Positions 9,681-21,023 of a stretch of DNA of 64,000 nucleotides are shown here, one piece after another. The stretch comes from Fagopyrum homotropicum (lineage: Eukaryota; Streptophyta; Magnoliopsida; Caryophyllales; Polygonaceae): positions 140,488,494 to 140,552,493 of the forward strand of contig BSWB01000005.1 in the NCBI GenBank assembly GCA_033239125.1, in the 5' to 3' direction. The first letter of the stretch is position 1; each line of letters opens with the position of its first letter. The position numbers were made by a program, and so were the translations under genes. The notes under the pieces are model-generated. The model did no database searches and was not told where the DNA came from. It saw nothing but the letters and a program-made list of their open reading frames with translations.

Positions 9681-12600
9681 ATGAGCGGCCATGGCGGATT
9701 CTTCGTTGACGACGCGGCTGTTGAAGTGGAGAACAACTTCTTGCAATTCCTCAGGGAGTATGTTTTTGTTCATTCTCTCTCGATTAGTTTTTCTTTGTAG
9801 GTCTCTGTGTTTGATTGCAAATCGAGTTGCTAATTTCTCTATTTCACTTCCGAGAATAGGTTCCGATTGGATCCGAATTCGCCGGAGCCCCACTACGTAT
9901 CGGAGGCTGAAATACTGGACGAGAATGAATCGACCACCATGTTCATCGATTTTTCTCATGTTATGCGCTTCCCTGAGCCCCTTCAAAGGGCAATTTCGAA
10001 TGAATATTTGAGGTATTTAGTAACAATTAGCTACGTTATAACTACGCTATTTGAATATAATGTTACTTTGGAATGAATTTCTAGGGTTTGGACTTGAAAT
10101 CGTGCATACGCTTCGTTGTAGGTATGAGCCTTATTTGAGGAATGCGTGTAAGAGGTTTGTCTTGGAACATAGGCCCAGATTCAATGCTGATAACACTGAC
10201 AAGGACATATTTGTTGCCTTCCATAACATCCCTTTGATTAAGCGGTAAATCAACATTCTGGATTTAATTTTAATAAATTTTCTGTCATATATAAATGTTA
10301 CAAATATTTTATTTTCGTTCTTGTTGATCTAGTACATTTTTGAAATCTAGTGGACTATTCACTGGAATATTGTGTAGGCTCACATAGTTTTTCATTGGCT
10401 ACTGATGTTTAATCATTTTTCTGTTGTATTCATATGAGCTCATTTTATTTAGATTCTGTTTTAATGCAGATTGAGGGAGCTGACTACGTCGGAGGTGGGA
10501 AGATTAGTGTCTGTGACTGGAGTGGTCACCCGGACAAGTGAGGTTCGACCTGAGCTCCTATACGGCACATTTAAGTGCTTAGAATGTGGTCAACTTGTTA
10601 AGAATGTGGAACAGCAATTCAAATACACCGAGGTTAGTGTCACTTGTTGCATTTCAACTTTGGGTTTTAGTTTGTGGTATTCAGATATTTTTGTTTAATT
10701 AAGTAAGACTTATATAGTTCAATTTGAACTTCTATGATTGCAGCCTTCAATTTGTATAAATGCAACCTGTTCAAATAGACAAAGGTGGGCATTGCTAAGG
10801 CAGGACAGTAAGTTTACAGATTGGCAGAGGGTGAGGGTGCAGGAAACATCGAAAGAGATACCTGCAGGTTCCCTTCCCAGATCACTGGATGTTATTCTGC
10901 GCCATGAGATAGTCGAACAGGCCAGGGCTGGTGACACGTGAGACAATTTCTGAATTTTGATTGTGTTCATCTATGTACTTATAGTACCTTTTTTCTAGTT
11001 AGTTCTCACCCACATCATTTTTGCTTGTTTCAATCAGGGTCATTTTTACTGGAACAGTCGTTGTGATACCCGACCTATTAGCTTTGACATCTCCTGGAGA
11101 AAGAGCTGAGGTCCGTCGAGAATCTTCTGCCCAACGTAATGCCTCTGGGCAAGAAGGGGTCAAAGGTTTACGAGCATTAGGAGTGAGGGATCTGTCGTAT
11201 CGCCTTGCCTTCATAGCCAACTCTGTCCAGGTTTTAATCAATATTTTTTTTGGCTAACTTCACAAGCTTTCTTTAGTTTTATTCTCTAATTTGTGGTTTA
11301 TGCTCCTAGATTGCCGACGGAAGAAAAGATACTGACATCAGAAGTAGGAAGAAAGATGCTGACGATGATGCCCATCAGCAGTTCACGGTTGGTATTTGTT
11401 GTCATATGTTGAATAACTAAGTTGAGCTTTGCAGACAATCATTTTTTTTTTATTTGAAAGTGATTTTTCCAAGATTGTAGCCACTATGTATGTGTGGAAT
11501 GCTAAATGTAACCATGAACTTGGACTAATGTTACCATGAACTTACTCTACGATAGGAAGAGGAGAGAGATGAAATCCAGAGGATGAGAAACACACCAGAT
11601 TTCTTCAACAAGCTAGTTGATAGTGTTGGACCAACTGTTTTTGGTCACCAAGATATCAAACGAGCAATTCTACTTATGCTCCTAGGCGGTGTTCATAAGT
11701 TCACACATGAAGGCATAAACTTAAGAGGTGACATCAATGTCTGCATTGTTGGTGATCCTAGCTGCGCAAAGTCTCAGTTCCTCAAGTATGTTTATTCCAC
11801 ATTTCTTTTATGTATATTCCTTCAAATTGTAATCATCAGTTGCTTACATAAAATCATAATCTATCATGAAGGTACACTGCTAGTTTAGTTCCGAGATCAG
11901 TCTATACTTCCGGTAAATCATCCTCAGCTGCTGGTCTGACTGCTACAGTTGCTAAAGAGCCAGAAACAGGGGAATTCTGCATTGAGGTAGCTTTTGCTCC
12001 TTCAAATAATTTATTCTCATTTATATTATCTGCTTAATCTGATTGTTTTGAGTACTTTTCAGGCTGGTGCCCTGATGCTTGCTGATAATGGAGTCTGTTG
12101 TATTGATGAGTTTGACAAAATGGATGTCAGAGATCAGGTAATTCCAAGATTGCTTCTATAAAAGTCTACTATTTGTCGCGAACGTTAGCATTCATTGACA
12201 TGAAACTATATCTTGAAGGTTGCAATTCATGAAGCCATGGAGCAGCAGACAATAAGTATCACAAAAGCTGGAATACAAGCAACTCTTAATGCTAGGGCAT
12301 CAATTTTGGCTGCTGCTAATCCAAGCGGAGGCCGCTATGACAAAACTAAGCCACTGAAGGTGAGAACTTGGAATTTTAAAAAGATGTCAATAACGTATTA
12401 TAATTCTGGTTTATGAATTAAATGCCGACTCACTGTTTTGTATTTGAACAGTACAATGTGGCTTTGCCTCCTGCCATCCTTTCAAGGTTTGATTTGGTAT
12501 ATGTTATGATTGATGATCCAGACGATCAAGTTGATTATCACATAGCCCACCATATTGTTCGAGTGCATCAAAAGCACGAGGAAGCACTTTCACCTGCCTT

Positions 12601-13909
12601 CACAACTGCACAGATAAAACGATACATCGCTTATGCTAAGACTTTGAAACCAAAGGTATATTTAGTTGTCTTGCAAACTACATGGAGTCTTTTTCCATGA
12701 TGCATTAAGCATAATTCATACATATATGCAGCTGAGCCCTGAAGCCCGAAAAATGCTAGTGGAATCTTATGTTTCCCTTCGAAGGGGTGATGCGACCCCA
12801 GGGAGTAGAGTTGCTTACAGGATGACTGTGAGGCAGTTGGAGGCATTAGTCCGTTTATCTGAAGCCATTGCCCGTTGTCATTTGGAATCTCAGGTTTTGA
12901 TATCTTCAAAATCTTGAATCTGAATGCTGTATAGTTAACTAATTACTTAACAAGTCGATGTATCTATAGGTGCTGCCAAGACATGTAAAAGTAGCAGTAA
13001 AACTGCTGAAAACATCAATAATTAGGTAAAAAATTTATACATTGTCTCCTCACACTGTCAATTGCTCTCTCTAATAAACTTGGCTAAATTATGTACTCTC
13101 TTGCAGTGTTGAATCTGCAGAAATTGATTTGTCTGAGTTTCAAACTGAAAATGATGTTGAAGAAGACAATAATGACAATCCCACACAAGCTGCTGATGGT
13201 GAAGCTGCTGCTGATCCGTCGGAGCCAGCATCTGATGGTCAAGCTGGTAACTATAAAGCTAAAGCTTCAACTGAATTAGCTCTAAGATAGCCACAGGGCA
13301 CTGACATTGTTATCGCTAATTGTGCAGGAAATGCTGAAGCCCCTGCAGAAAATAAACAAGCCAAGAAACTAGTGATCACTGATGAAGAGTTTCAGAGAGT
13401 TACTCAAGCCCTTGTCATGCGTCTCAGACAACACGAAGATACTGTAACGCGAGAAGGTAAAAAACCTCTATTAACTATTTATTAGGCCTCGTTTGGTTAA
13501 ACTCAGAAAGTATAAGAAATTGAGTAAACGTGTTCAAACTACATTCTTAGTAAGTTACTTATTGTATTTGCAGGGGACGGTTTGGCTGGAATGAAGCAAA
13601 AAGATTTGATACGATGGTATGTAGAGCAACAGCATCAGAAGAGTGCGTATAATTCCGAAGAGGAGCTTAACAATGAAGTCAAGAAAATTGGGGCAATCAT
13701 TGAGGTAACAACAATGAAGTAAGAAAACAAACTAAACATATGTAGACTGTATTAACATTGAAAATTCTTCTGCAAAACAGAGTTTGGTACGTAGAGAAGG
13801 ACATCTTATAGTGGTGGACGACGGAAGACAGACAACAGACGGTGTGCAAGCAGCGCCATCCAGGAAAGATCGAGTTCTGGCCGTGGCTCCTAACTACGTT
13901 GCTGAATGA
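9681..13909 (+). CDS. MCM6: MCM6, DNA replication licensing factor subunit
   Basis: There are 18 coding exons: 9681-9757, 9860-10012, 10122-10244, 10470-10632, 10744-10937, 11038-11230, 11310-11387, 11556-11785, 11872-11986, 12063-12137, 12219-12359, 12452-12655, 12732-12893, 12970-13025, 13107-13246, 13328-13456, 13574-13704 and 13781-13909. They join to 2493 nt (830 residues), close to the Arabidopsis length. Seen in order: MCM N-terminal domain; zinc ligands C154, C157, C176, C181; Walker A GDPSCAKS (393-400); Walker B CCIDEFD with D457/E458; arginine-finger motif SRFDL (525-529); acidic linker; C-terminal winged-helix part ending LAVAPNYVAE. It is a subunit of the MCM2-7 hexamer that unwinds DNA at replication forks in the nucleus. 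All key ATPase residues are intact. Confidence 0.97.
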
Positions 13910-16862
13910 CATGTTTGATTAGTACTGAGATGAGAATTGTCAAGACAACCAGTTGTGTCATATGAACACGGTTAGTCTCGAGAATCGAAATTTGATTTTA
14001 AGATGCTAAGTTACATTGCTTATGCAGACTGTTATTGTATGTTGTAGCTCTAGAACTTCTTGGTTTCCTGTTGAGTTCTTGACTTTCATAGAACTGTACT
14101 GTTCAACATTAAACGTAAGAAGCACAAAGTTTATCTAGAAATTGTTCCAACAAGTCAAGTCATAAAACTTTTTTTTTTATGAATATTATTTTTTGGATTA
14201 TTCTGGCTGGTATGTTGTTTTCGCTGCATCTTTCTACAAGACAAATAATTTACATATGTAGGGATATTTCATTTTCATTCGTTGTTTTAGGTCTTATCAG
14301 TTAATTTTCCTCTTTAATTCAAGGAATTGATAAATATATTGAGGATAATATGTAATCAAAGTCATTATCATAAAGAGTTGTGCACTCAAACGCAAAACCT
14401 TTTGTTATCACCACTTTTGAATATTATCAACATTAATAATAGTCTCTGATAATAAAAACATTAATGGTCAAATTTTCATGCACGATTACTCCACCCATAG
14501 CATAACAACAAATAATTAAGAAATTAAATTGTTGTTGCTTATCAATTCGGCAGGCATTAATATTAGCTCATTTAACCAGCTTGAAGTTGGACGATCATAT
14601 CCATATCTTTTATCAGTATTTTTTATTTCGAATCTCTCAACTATTTTAATATCTTTTTTGATAATAGTATTAATAAATAAATAGTTTTTTTTTTATGTTT
14701 TTAAACTTTAAAAAGTAGCTTTTCATCATGAAAAAATCAAAAATAGAAATATTAGAAATAACATCTTATCTTTTATATATAAAAAAAAGTTTATAACTTT
14801 TTCTTATTTTATTGCATCTATCTTGAATATCTTCATATATATCATTGATAAATGAGTTTTTGAAAAAACCACCTTTTACAATTATGTTTTTTTGACAAAT
14901 CATATTTAATAATTTTATTTATAAAACCACCTTGTATAACATAAATCATGAACTTAAACCATCCATAATCATTTTCAGAAAAGTATCAAATTAGTTGTTT
15001 ACTTTTTTAAATAATAACTCTTTGACAAATTATTCTTTTGGAAATTGAGTTTCAAATTTTTATTTGATATAAACAACTCATTTCTACAAAAAAAATCTCA
15101 ATTTTTCTATACAATAGGATTTTTTGTTGGTTTATGCAAGAATTATTAAAAAAAGGGTATTTATATCATATAAATTTCAAAAAAAAAAACATTTATGTAC
15201 ATATGTAAATGAATAAATTGTAAAAAAATCCCTTAAAAAAAATATGTTGTAAAAATATTTAATTTAAGTAATAATCAAGAGTATTTTGTTCGACTAACTC
15301 GATAATCCATTCAAAAATAAGCGGAACGTTAATGGCGTTAAACTTACCCATATATAAAATATTTCAAAAATTATATAATTCCGCACTTCGGGTACGGAAT
15401 CTTTTTTTATAAGATTTCGTTGAATTCTGCATTTGGTCTCCGAAGTGGAACCCGTTTAGAGTTGAAATGGGGCAACCAATTTCACAAATAAGGCCCGAAT
15501 ATGAAACTTAAACGGTTCTACGTTGGGACCCCCCGAAACCGAAACCAATTCCACATTTGGGCTATGCGGAATGAGTTTTTTTGTAATGTTTTCGGCTTCG
15601 GGCCCAAATGCGGATTCATTATTTATTTATTTTTTCTGAGATGTTTTCAGTTTGGACACCGGATGCGGAATTAATTAGCTTGGTATTGGCTTGAAACCAA
15701 CTTCCATTTCGGGGCCCAATATACAAATAAAAAAATCTATATAAGTTCGTCTAATATTCCCAATAAATAAATATAAATTGTCTAGTTTTTATAATTTATA
15801 TTTTATAAAGTGATTTTATTTTTTAAAAATATGAATTGAAAAGGTATTCTATTTATTAGAATATAAATTTTTTTTAAAAAAATTATAAGATTATTTTATT
15901 ATTAAAATGTCATTTATTATTTAGAAAAAAAAAAAGATGAATTAGAAATATGGTCCCTCTACGGAATTAAGATAGATCTAATTATATGATTATGCCAGCG
16001 TCATGAAACAATTGGACTAATCATTTGTGTATAAACCGTAGACCACAGGTTGGTTTGACGAGGATGACACCATCAAATGAAAATCAACACTCATATTTCT
16101 CAATATTATTATTATTATTAACGTTTATTAATGTGTAGTCATTCATGTTGTCATGTTTACGAAACCATATTGTTCACAACCAACCACAAATTTCTCAACC
16201 AATCAATATTTTTGTTTTATAATATTACATATGACTTCCAAATCCAATTCTTATCCATAACTTATCATATTTTCTCTCTTTTTTTTCGTTTTATTTTTTT
16301 AGGGTATATATAATAGTGACCCAATTAAAGAATATCCGAGTTTGAATCTCCGGACTATATCATAACACTACATCCACTAGAACAACCGAGTATTGGTAAA
16401 TTGTAATAAGTTGAATATTTTGCAGACAAATGAAAAATTATGTCAAGGATTGAACTTATGCTATACACTTATGTGAAGGATTGAAAAAATCGTAGGGGTA
16501 AAATGGGAAGTTGGGTATTTTGTCGAAAATGGAAACTTAGATGTAGGAATGTATGTAGACTAATGATTGTTGATTAGAGGGAAAAGGGCAATAATGAAAA
16601 ATAGAAGTTGGGGTGGGGGTAAAAGAGTAATTTGGGCACATGTATGAGAGGGTAGGGATAGTCACCAGCGAAGCCACGTGAGAGGCTTGAGGGGTGCTGA
16701 TGAATGACTAACCTACAAATATTCATACACCTTCCATTTGGAACCAAAGGTGGTGGGTCCCATTGGGCTTAACCCTACAACCCCAACGGACTCATAACGT
16801 AACCGACTCAACTTATATACTTATATTCATTTAGGTACGTAATGAAAATCACAACGTTCAAA
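13910..16862. other. Gene-free AT-rich interval downstream of MCM6
   Basis: The MCM6 3' UTR probably occupies the first 200-300 bp. No other gene was seen. The interval is strongly AT-rich except for an island of CGGAAT/ATTCCGCA words at 15379-15722, annotated separately. Confidence 0.5.
15379..15722. repeat. Island of degenerate ATTCCGCA...TGGGCCC...CGGAAT words
   Basis: Within an AT-rich region the words ATTCCGCACTTCGGG, TACGGAAT, TTCCACATTTGGGC, TGCGGAAT, TTCGGGCCCAAATGCGG, GATGCGGAATT and TTCGGGGCCC recur on both strands. The spacing is irregular. Several are self-complementary, for example at 15379-15402. It is not obviously any known element; it may be a subterminal-repeat region of a degraded DNA transposon. 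Confidence 0.45.
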
Positions 16863-17475
16863 TGATAGTATTTTTTTTTTTTTGAAAGGACCACGTAAAT
16901 GGTGAAGGTAGAACCACACTGTTTATAAGTTTATTATCACCCAGGATTAGAGGAGAATAATAAAGATTACCTAACATAACATAAAATAAAAATTATTTTA
17001 AAATAATAAGATAACTTCTCTAATTATAATATTGCATATCTTCCAATACGGTTCCGCAGTCGAAGCAACGGTAGAGTAACAACGTTGAAGATTGAAACAT
17101 TTCATTGACAACAAGAACAGGTACGTGATACCCCATGTAGATCGGTGCCAACAATTAGGACCACCAATAGATCGGTGCCAACAATTAGGACCACCAATAG
17201 ATCGGTGACAACATTAGATCGATAGTACCACCAGTAAATCAGTAGTAAAAATAGATTTAGATGTCGATAAGTTGGTGACGTTTTAGTAAGTTGAGGTCCC
17301 GAATCGAATACGCTATGATAACATGATAGATTTATGGTTGAGAAGACCACACAAACGGTGAAGGTAGAACATAATGTTTATTAGTTTATCATCATAAAAA
17401 AATAAGAAGATAACTTCTCTAATTATAATATTACATATCTTTCCAATAGAACACATATACGGTTCGAATCCAATA
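16863..17475 (-). mobile_element. Miniature LTR-type element (candidate), flanking direct repeats
   Basis: Two similar blocks in the same orientation (about 16863-17059 and 17333-17475) begin TGATAG. They share GGTGAAGGTAGAAC, TAACTTCTCTAATTATAATA and ATACGGTTC. Between them lie about 270 bp without coding capacity. The right block is preceded at 17321-17332 by GCTATGATAACA, two changes from GCTCTGATACCA, the reverse complement of the initiator-Met tRNA primer-binding site. This fits a minus-strand TRIM-type element. No target duplication was recognised, and a shared sequence block also occurs at 29041-29220. Confidence 0.45.
17138..17216. repeat. 30-bp tandem repeat, about 2.6 copies
   Basis: The unit TAGATCGGTGCCAACAATTA plus GGACCACCAA starts at 17138, 17168 and 17198; the last copy diverges. 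It lies inside the miniature LTR-type candidate. Confidence 0.85.
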
Positions 17476-18058
17476 AAAATTTTATTTTAAATTTAATTAA
17501 GAGGTGTTAAAAATTTAGTTTAACTTTTTATATCTAACCTAATTCGATTCCATAGGTTTTTCCATGTGCTAGGGTTTTACTTATAGCATACGTATTGTTG
17601 TAGAGTTTAAATTTAATTCAACATTATTTTTCTTTTTAAAAAAAGAGAGCAAAATTGTTTAACTCTTAAATATAATTGTATGAAATAAAGAAGCAAATTG
17701 GCAGAGAAAGAGATCAACATCATATCATTACTATTGGCCTATTCGGTGACCCCACAACAAGGCATTTCCAAGCTTACTATGAGGTGTCTGCCAGCTGTCA
17801 ACTTCTTTGCCATTTACCATTTTACCCTTCTCCACCTATTTGCTGTCTATTTGTCCAACCCACTTTTTCAATACTAGAGAAAAATTGAAAATTATTTTAT
17901 ATTTATATCATGGCCTCATAATCTCATTTCCAGCTCCTCCATGGATTTACACAATTTAAGAAAAAATAAATGTTTTTAAAAATATTATACACTCATTACC
18001 TATTTTCTTATAATTATCAATTAAAAAATTGAAAGTATGAGCTTGTTTATTACTTTTA

Positions 18059-18239
18059 GGGCTCGTTTGGAATCACTAGGAATCATTCCCGGTAACGGAA
18101 TGATTTCGAATCAATCAAAAACTACGTTTGGTTAGAGGTATTTTAACACATAAAAGTAACCCATTTATTTCCATTTACTTTCTTTACCCTTAAACAATTT
18201 TATTCCGTTTTCATTCCACAGATCCAACCAAACGGACAC
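18059..18239. mobile_element. Tourist-like MITE, 181 bp
   Basis: It is flanked by TTA on both sides (18056-18058 and 18240-18242). The inverted ends are GGGCTCGTTTGG and CCAAACGGACAC. A 3-bp TNA target site and a GGGC(C/T)CGTTTGG terminus are typical of PIF/Harbinger-derived Tourist elements. The interior is non-coding. Confidence 0.7.
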
Positions 18240-18689
18240 TTACAAGATATGTATTTTCTGATTTTCTGATTCGATTGAGGACAAATTTAATTTATAATCA
18301 TGTACAAATGATTCCATCACATCACATTTTAGAGTTTGCAAATTGACAATGATCAAGGTGGAGGTAGGAGACATTTGACTACTAAATTAAGGACATTGTT
18401 TTTGTTATAAAAAAAACACAGCTTGCTTCTGTAATGAAACAAGAGGGTATTTCTGTAATTAAGGAGAGAAATAAAGGGTAAATTAGTACTTAATCATGCT
18501 TCCAAAATTCTCTTTTAATTCACAGAGACAGTTGGGGCCTTCTCCCTCCATTCATCACAAGAGTTCTCTTCATTGAGAGGTGGAAAAGAAGAGAAAAATA
18601 TCTCTGTGCTTGCAAATATATACATAAAGATCAGTTCTTTTTTAAACCTTTCTTAAGGATTTTAGTTGAAAGAAAACACAAAGGAAATT

Positions 18690-20254
18690 ATGGGTATATG
18701 GAAGGAGAAGGTTGTCCCAAAGTTTCAGAAGTTCTTTGGCAAAGATGGATCCAAGAAAGCTGCAGCTAATGAAGCATCCAAATCCTTTGATGAATCCAAG
18801 GTTTCATTTTTATTATATTTTTTGGATCCCTTTTGAAGTATAATAATGTTAATAGCTATTGTAATATATGTTATGGTTTTTAATTATTGAGTTTTGGGTC
18901 TTTTAGGAGGTTATAAGTAAGGAGGTTGAAGAGAAGCAAGAAGAACTCAAGCCTAAAGTCATAGAGATTTATGAAGCCTCCTCAAAAGAAATCAAGGTGA
19001 TTTTAACCTTATTACTTACCAACTATCATGCATAATTGTTACTTTAAATATCATATTTAACTATTAATAAAAACACATATTTGAAGATGATAAAAGGTGG
19101 ATATTCAAAATAGAATAACTATTTGAGATAAGGATTATTGATCTCTCACCTATTAAGGTTATGTAAAAAAACATATATTGAGTAAATAATAGTTAAATAA
19201 AATCTCTATATCAATATATTGATGAGCTTAATATGTATGCAGACTTTAATTAAGGAGCCCAAAGAGCCTGGTTTCAAGAAGCACTCAACCAAAGTGCAGA
19301 AGTTCTTGGATGAGCTTGTCAAAATAGGTATTTATCCAATTATTTATAGCCTATGATTAATATTATTAATATAGGAGTAATTGATATACATGAATATGTG
19401 TTTGTGCATATATAATCTCCTCTTTGTAAGGAAGTAAATAAATATATATATCAAATCATTAATTGGTAAATATATTTGAGTTATCACTTAGTTATAGCAT
19501 ATTCATCAAATAGTTCACAATAGTTATTGTAAAATATTCACAATTATAGTCTAAAAAGCATTAATTAGAAGAATCAAAATAATATATGTTCATAAACTAG
19601 ATTGCTTATGGATCAAGTTGTCTTTGGCTACTAGCAAAGGTGCTCAATTTAGTTTCTATTTTTTTCTTTTATTTATTTATTTATTTTGTATTGGATTTAT
19701 TCGATTCAATATGCTAATGCTGATCTACATCTAAACCGGATATTTTATAATTATATGTGAAAGAAAAATTTTCCAATATCAGTTTCTTTATTTTATATTC
19801 CTTATTTACTTTTTAACTTATGGGTAGGATTTTTTTATTAAAAAATTCAAAATCAATAATGTTGATATGATGTAATATTCCTATACTATACACTTGACCT
19901 AATTTAATGTGATTTTTTTGTATTGGTCCTATAGACTTTCCAGGATCAAAGACAGTGAGTGAAGCAAGCTCAAAGTATGGGCCACCTTTAGTGTCAGGCC
20001 CAATCACATTTGTGTTTGAAAAGGTTTCAACATTTATTGTTGTTGAGGAGGAAGTTGCACCTAGGGAGGCTGAGGTTCCACCTCCACCGGAGACGACCGC
20101 CGAGACAACCACCGAGGAACCACCACCAGCCACCACTACCGAGACTGAAGCCGAGGAGATTGTTGCCGAGGAGACTGTTGTTGAAGCCATCGAGGCTGCG
20201 GCCGAGGAGCCTCCAAAGGTTGAGGAGAAAGTAGAGGATCCACCAAAGGCCTAA
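18690..20254 (+). CDS. PCAP1: Plasma-membrane-associated cation-binding protein (PCaP/DREPP family)
   Basis: Four coding exons (18690-18800, 18907-18996, 19243-19327, 19935-20254) join to 606 nt, 201 residues. The N terminus is MGIWKEKVVPKFQKFF: Gly2 for N-myristoylation followed by a basic amphipathic stretch. The core includes EVEEKQEELKPKVIEIYEAS, HSTKVQKFLDELVKIDFPG and KYGPPLVSGPITFVFEKVS. The C-terminal ~70 residues are Glu/Pro/Thr-rich with VEE- and AEE-type repeats. Known family members bind Ca2+/calmodulin and phosphoinositides at the plasma membrane and influence microtubules or actin. It is slightly shorter than Arabidopsis PCaP1. It is convergent with the BAM3-type receptor gene, 770 bp apart. 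The family is firm; assignment to PCaP1 rather than PCaP2/MAP18 is less so. Confidence 0.9.
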
Positions 20255-21023
20255 TTGATGTGCAAAACAAAGGGGAAACAAAAAAAAATGTACTACCAAA
20301 TGTTCATACTTCATTTTTTCTCTCTTTTGTTTGGATGTTTACATGTCATTTAAGTGCATTATTGTTTGTAATTATAAGCTTATTGTTGTCCTTTATAGAC
20401 AGAAAACACCCTGGGATGTTCATTTGTTATTCTTTGTTTAGTGTTTTGGTTGTCATGTTGTAAGTGTCTTTAAAGGTTTTTGGATTTTTTAAATTTGTAA
20501 GGTTTGAAGTTGTGCAAAACTATTGGACTCATTTGATTTTGTGTTACATATTTTCTTGTTTTATTTTGTACCATTTTCACTTTAACTTCTATACGTTGTG
20601 AGTTGATAAGAAACTCTGTTAATTTTTCTTATATCCATTCAGATAAAGACGTAGAGAGTGCAAGTCCAATAAGCCCTGCACACAAGTCTACAGGGTTTCA
20701 ATCCCTAAACCAACGGTAATAGTAAGAATAACTCGTGAAGCTTATATATATATTATCGATATAGTACAACCCTACCATCTCAACAAACTCTAAAAATTGG
20801 CAAGAACAACATTGGGATAGAATGTCATTTATACATAACTTTTGCATTTGACACCCTACTTGATACATTTCCCATGAGCCAATCTTAGCAAAAAATTACA
20901 TCAACTTTCCTCTAAAACCCTAACAAGATTTAAACTAGAATCATACAAGATTCACAAAAAAAAAGAAAGAAAACAAACCGATAAGCTTTTGATATGGAGC
21001 TAAACAATAACTACAAACTCAAT

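Noticed and set aside
13490..13510. CCTCGTTTGGTTAAACTC in an MCM6 intron resembling a Tourist end
   Set aside because: No opposite end or target duplication in the 120-bp intron.
17461..17471. GGTTCGAATCC, a tRNA B-box-like word
   Set aside because: No acceptor stem, D arm or A-box lies at the right distance; it sits in the candidate LTR repeat.
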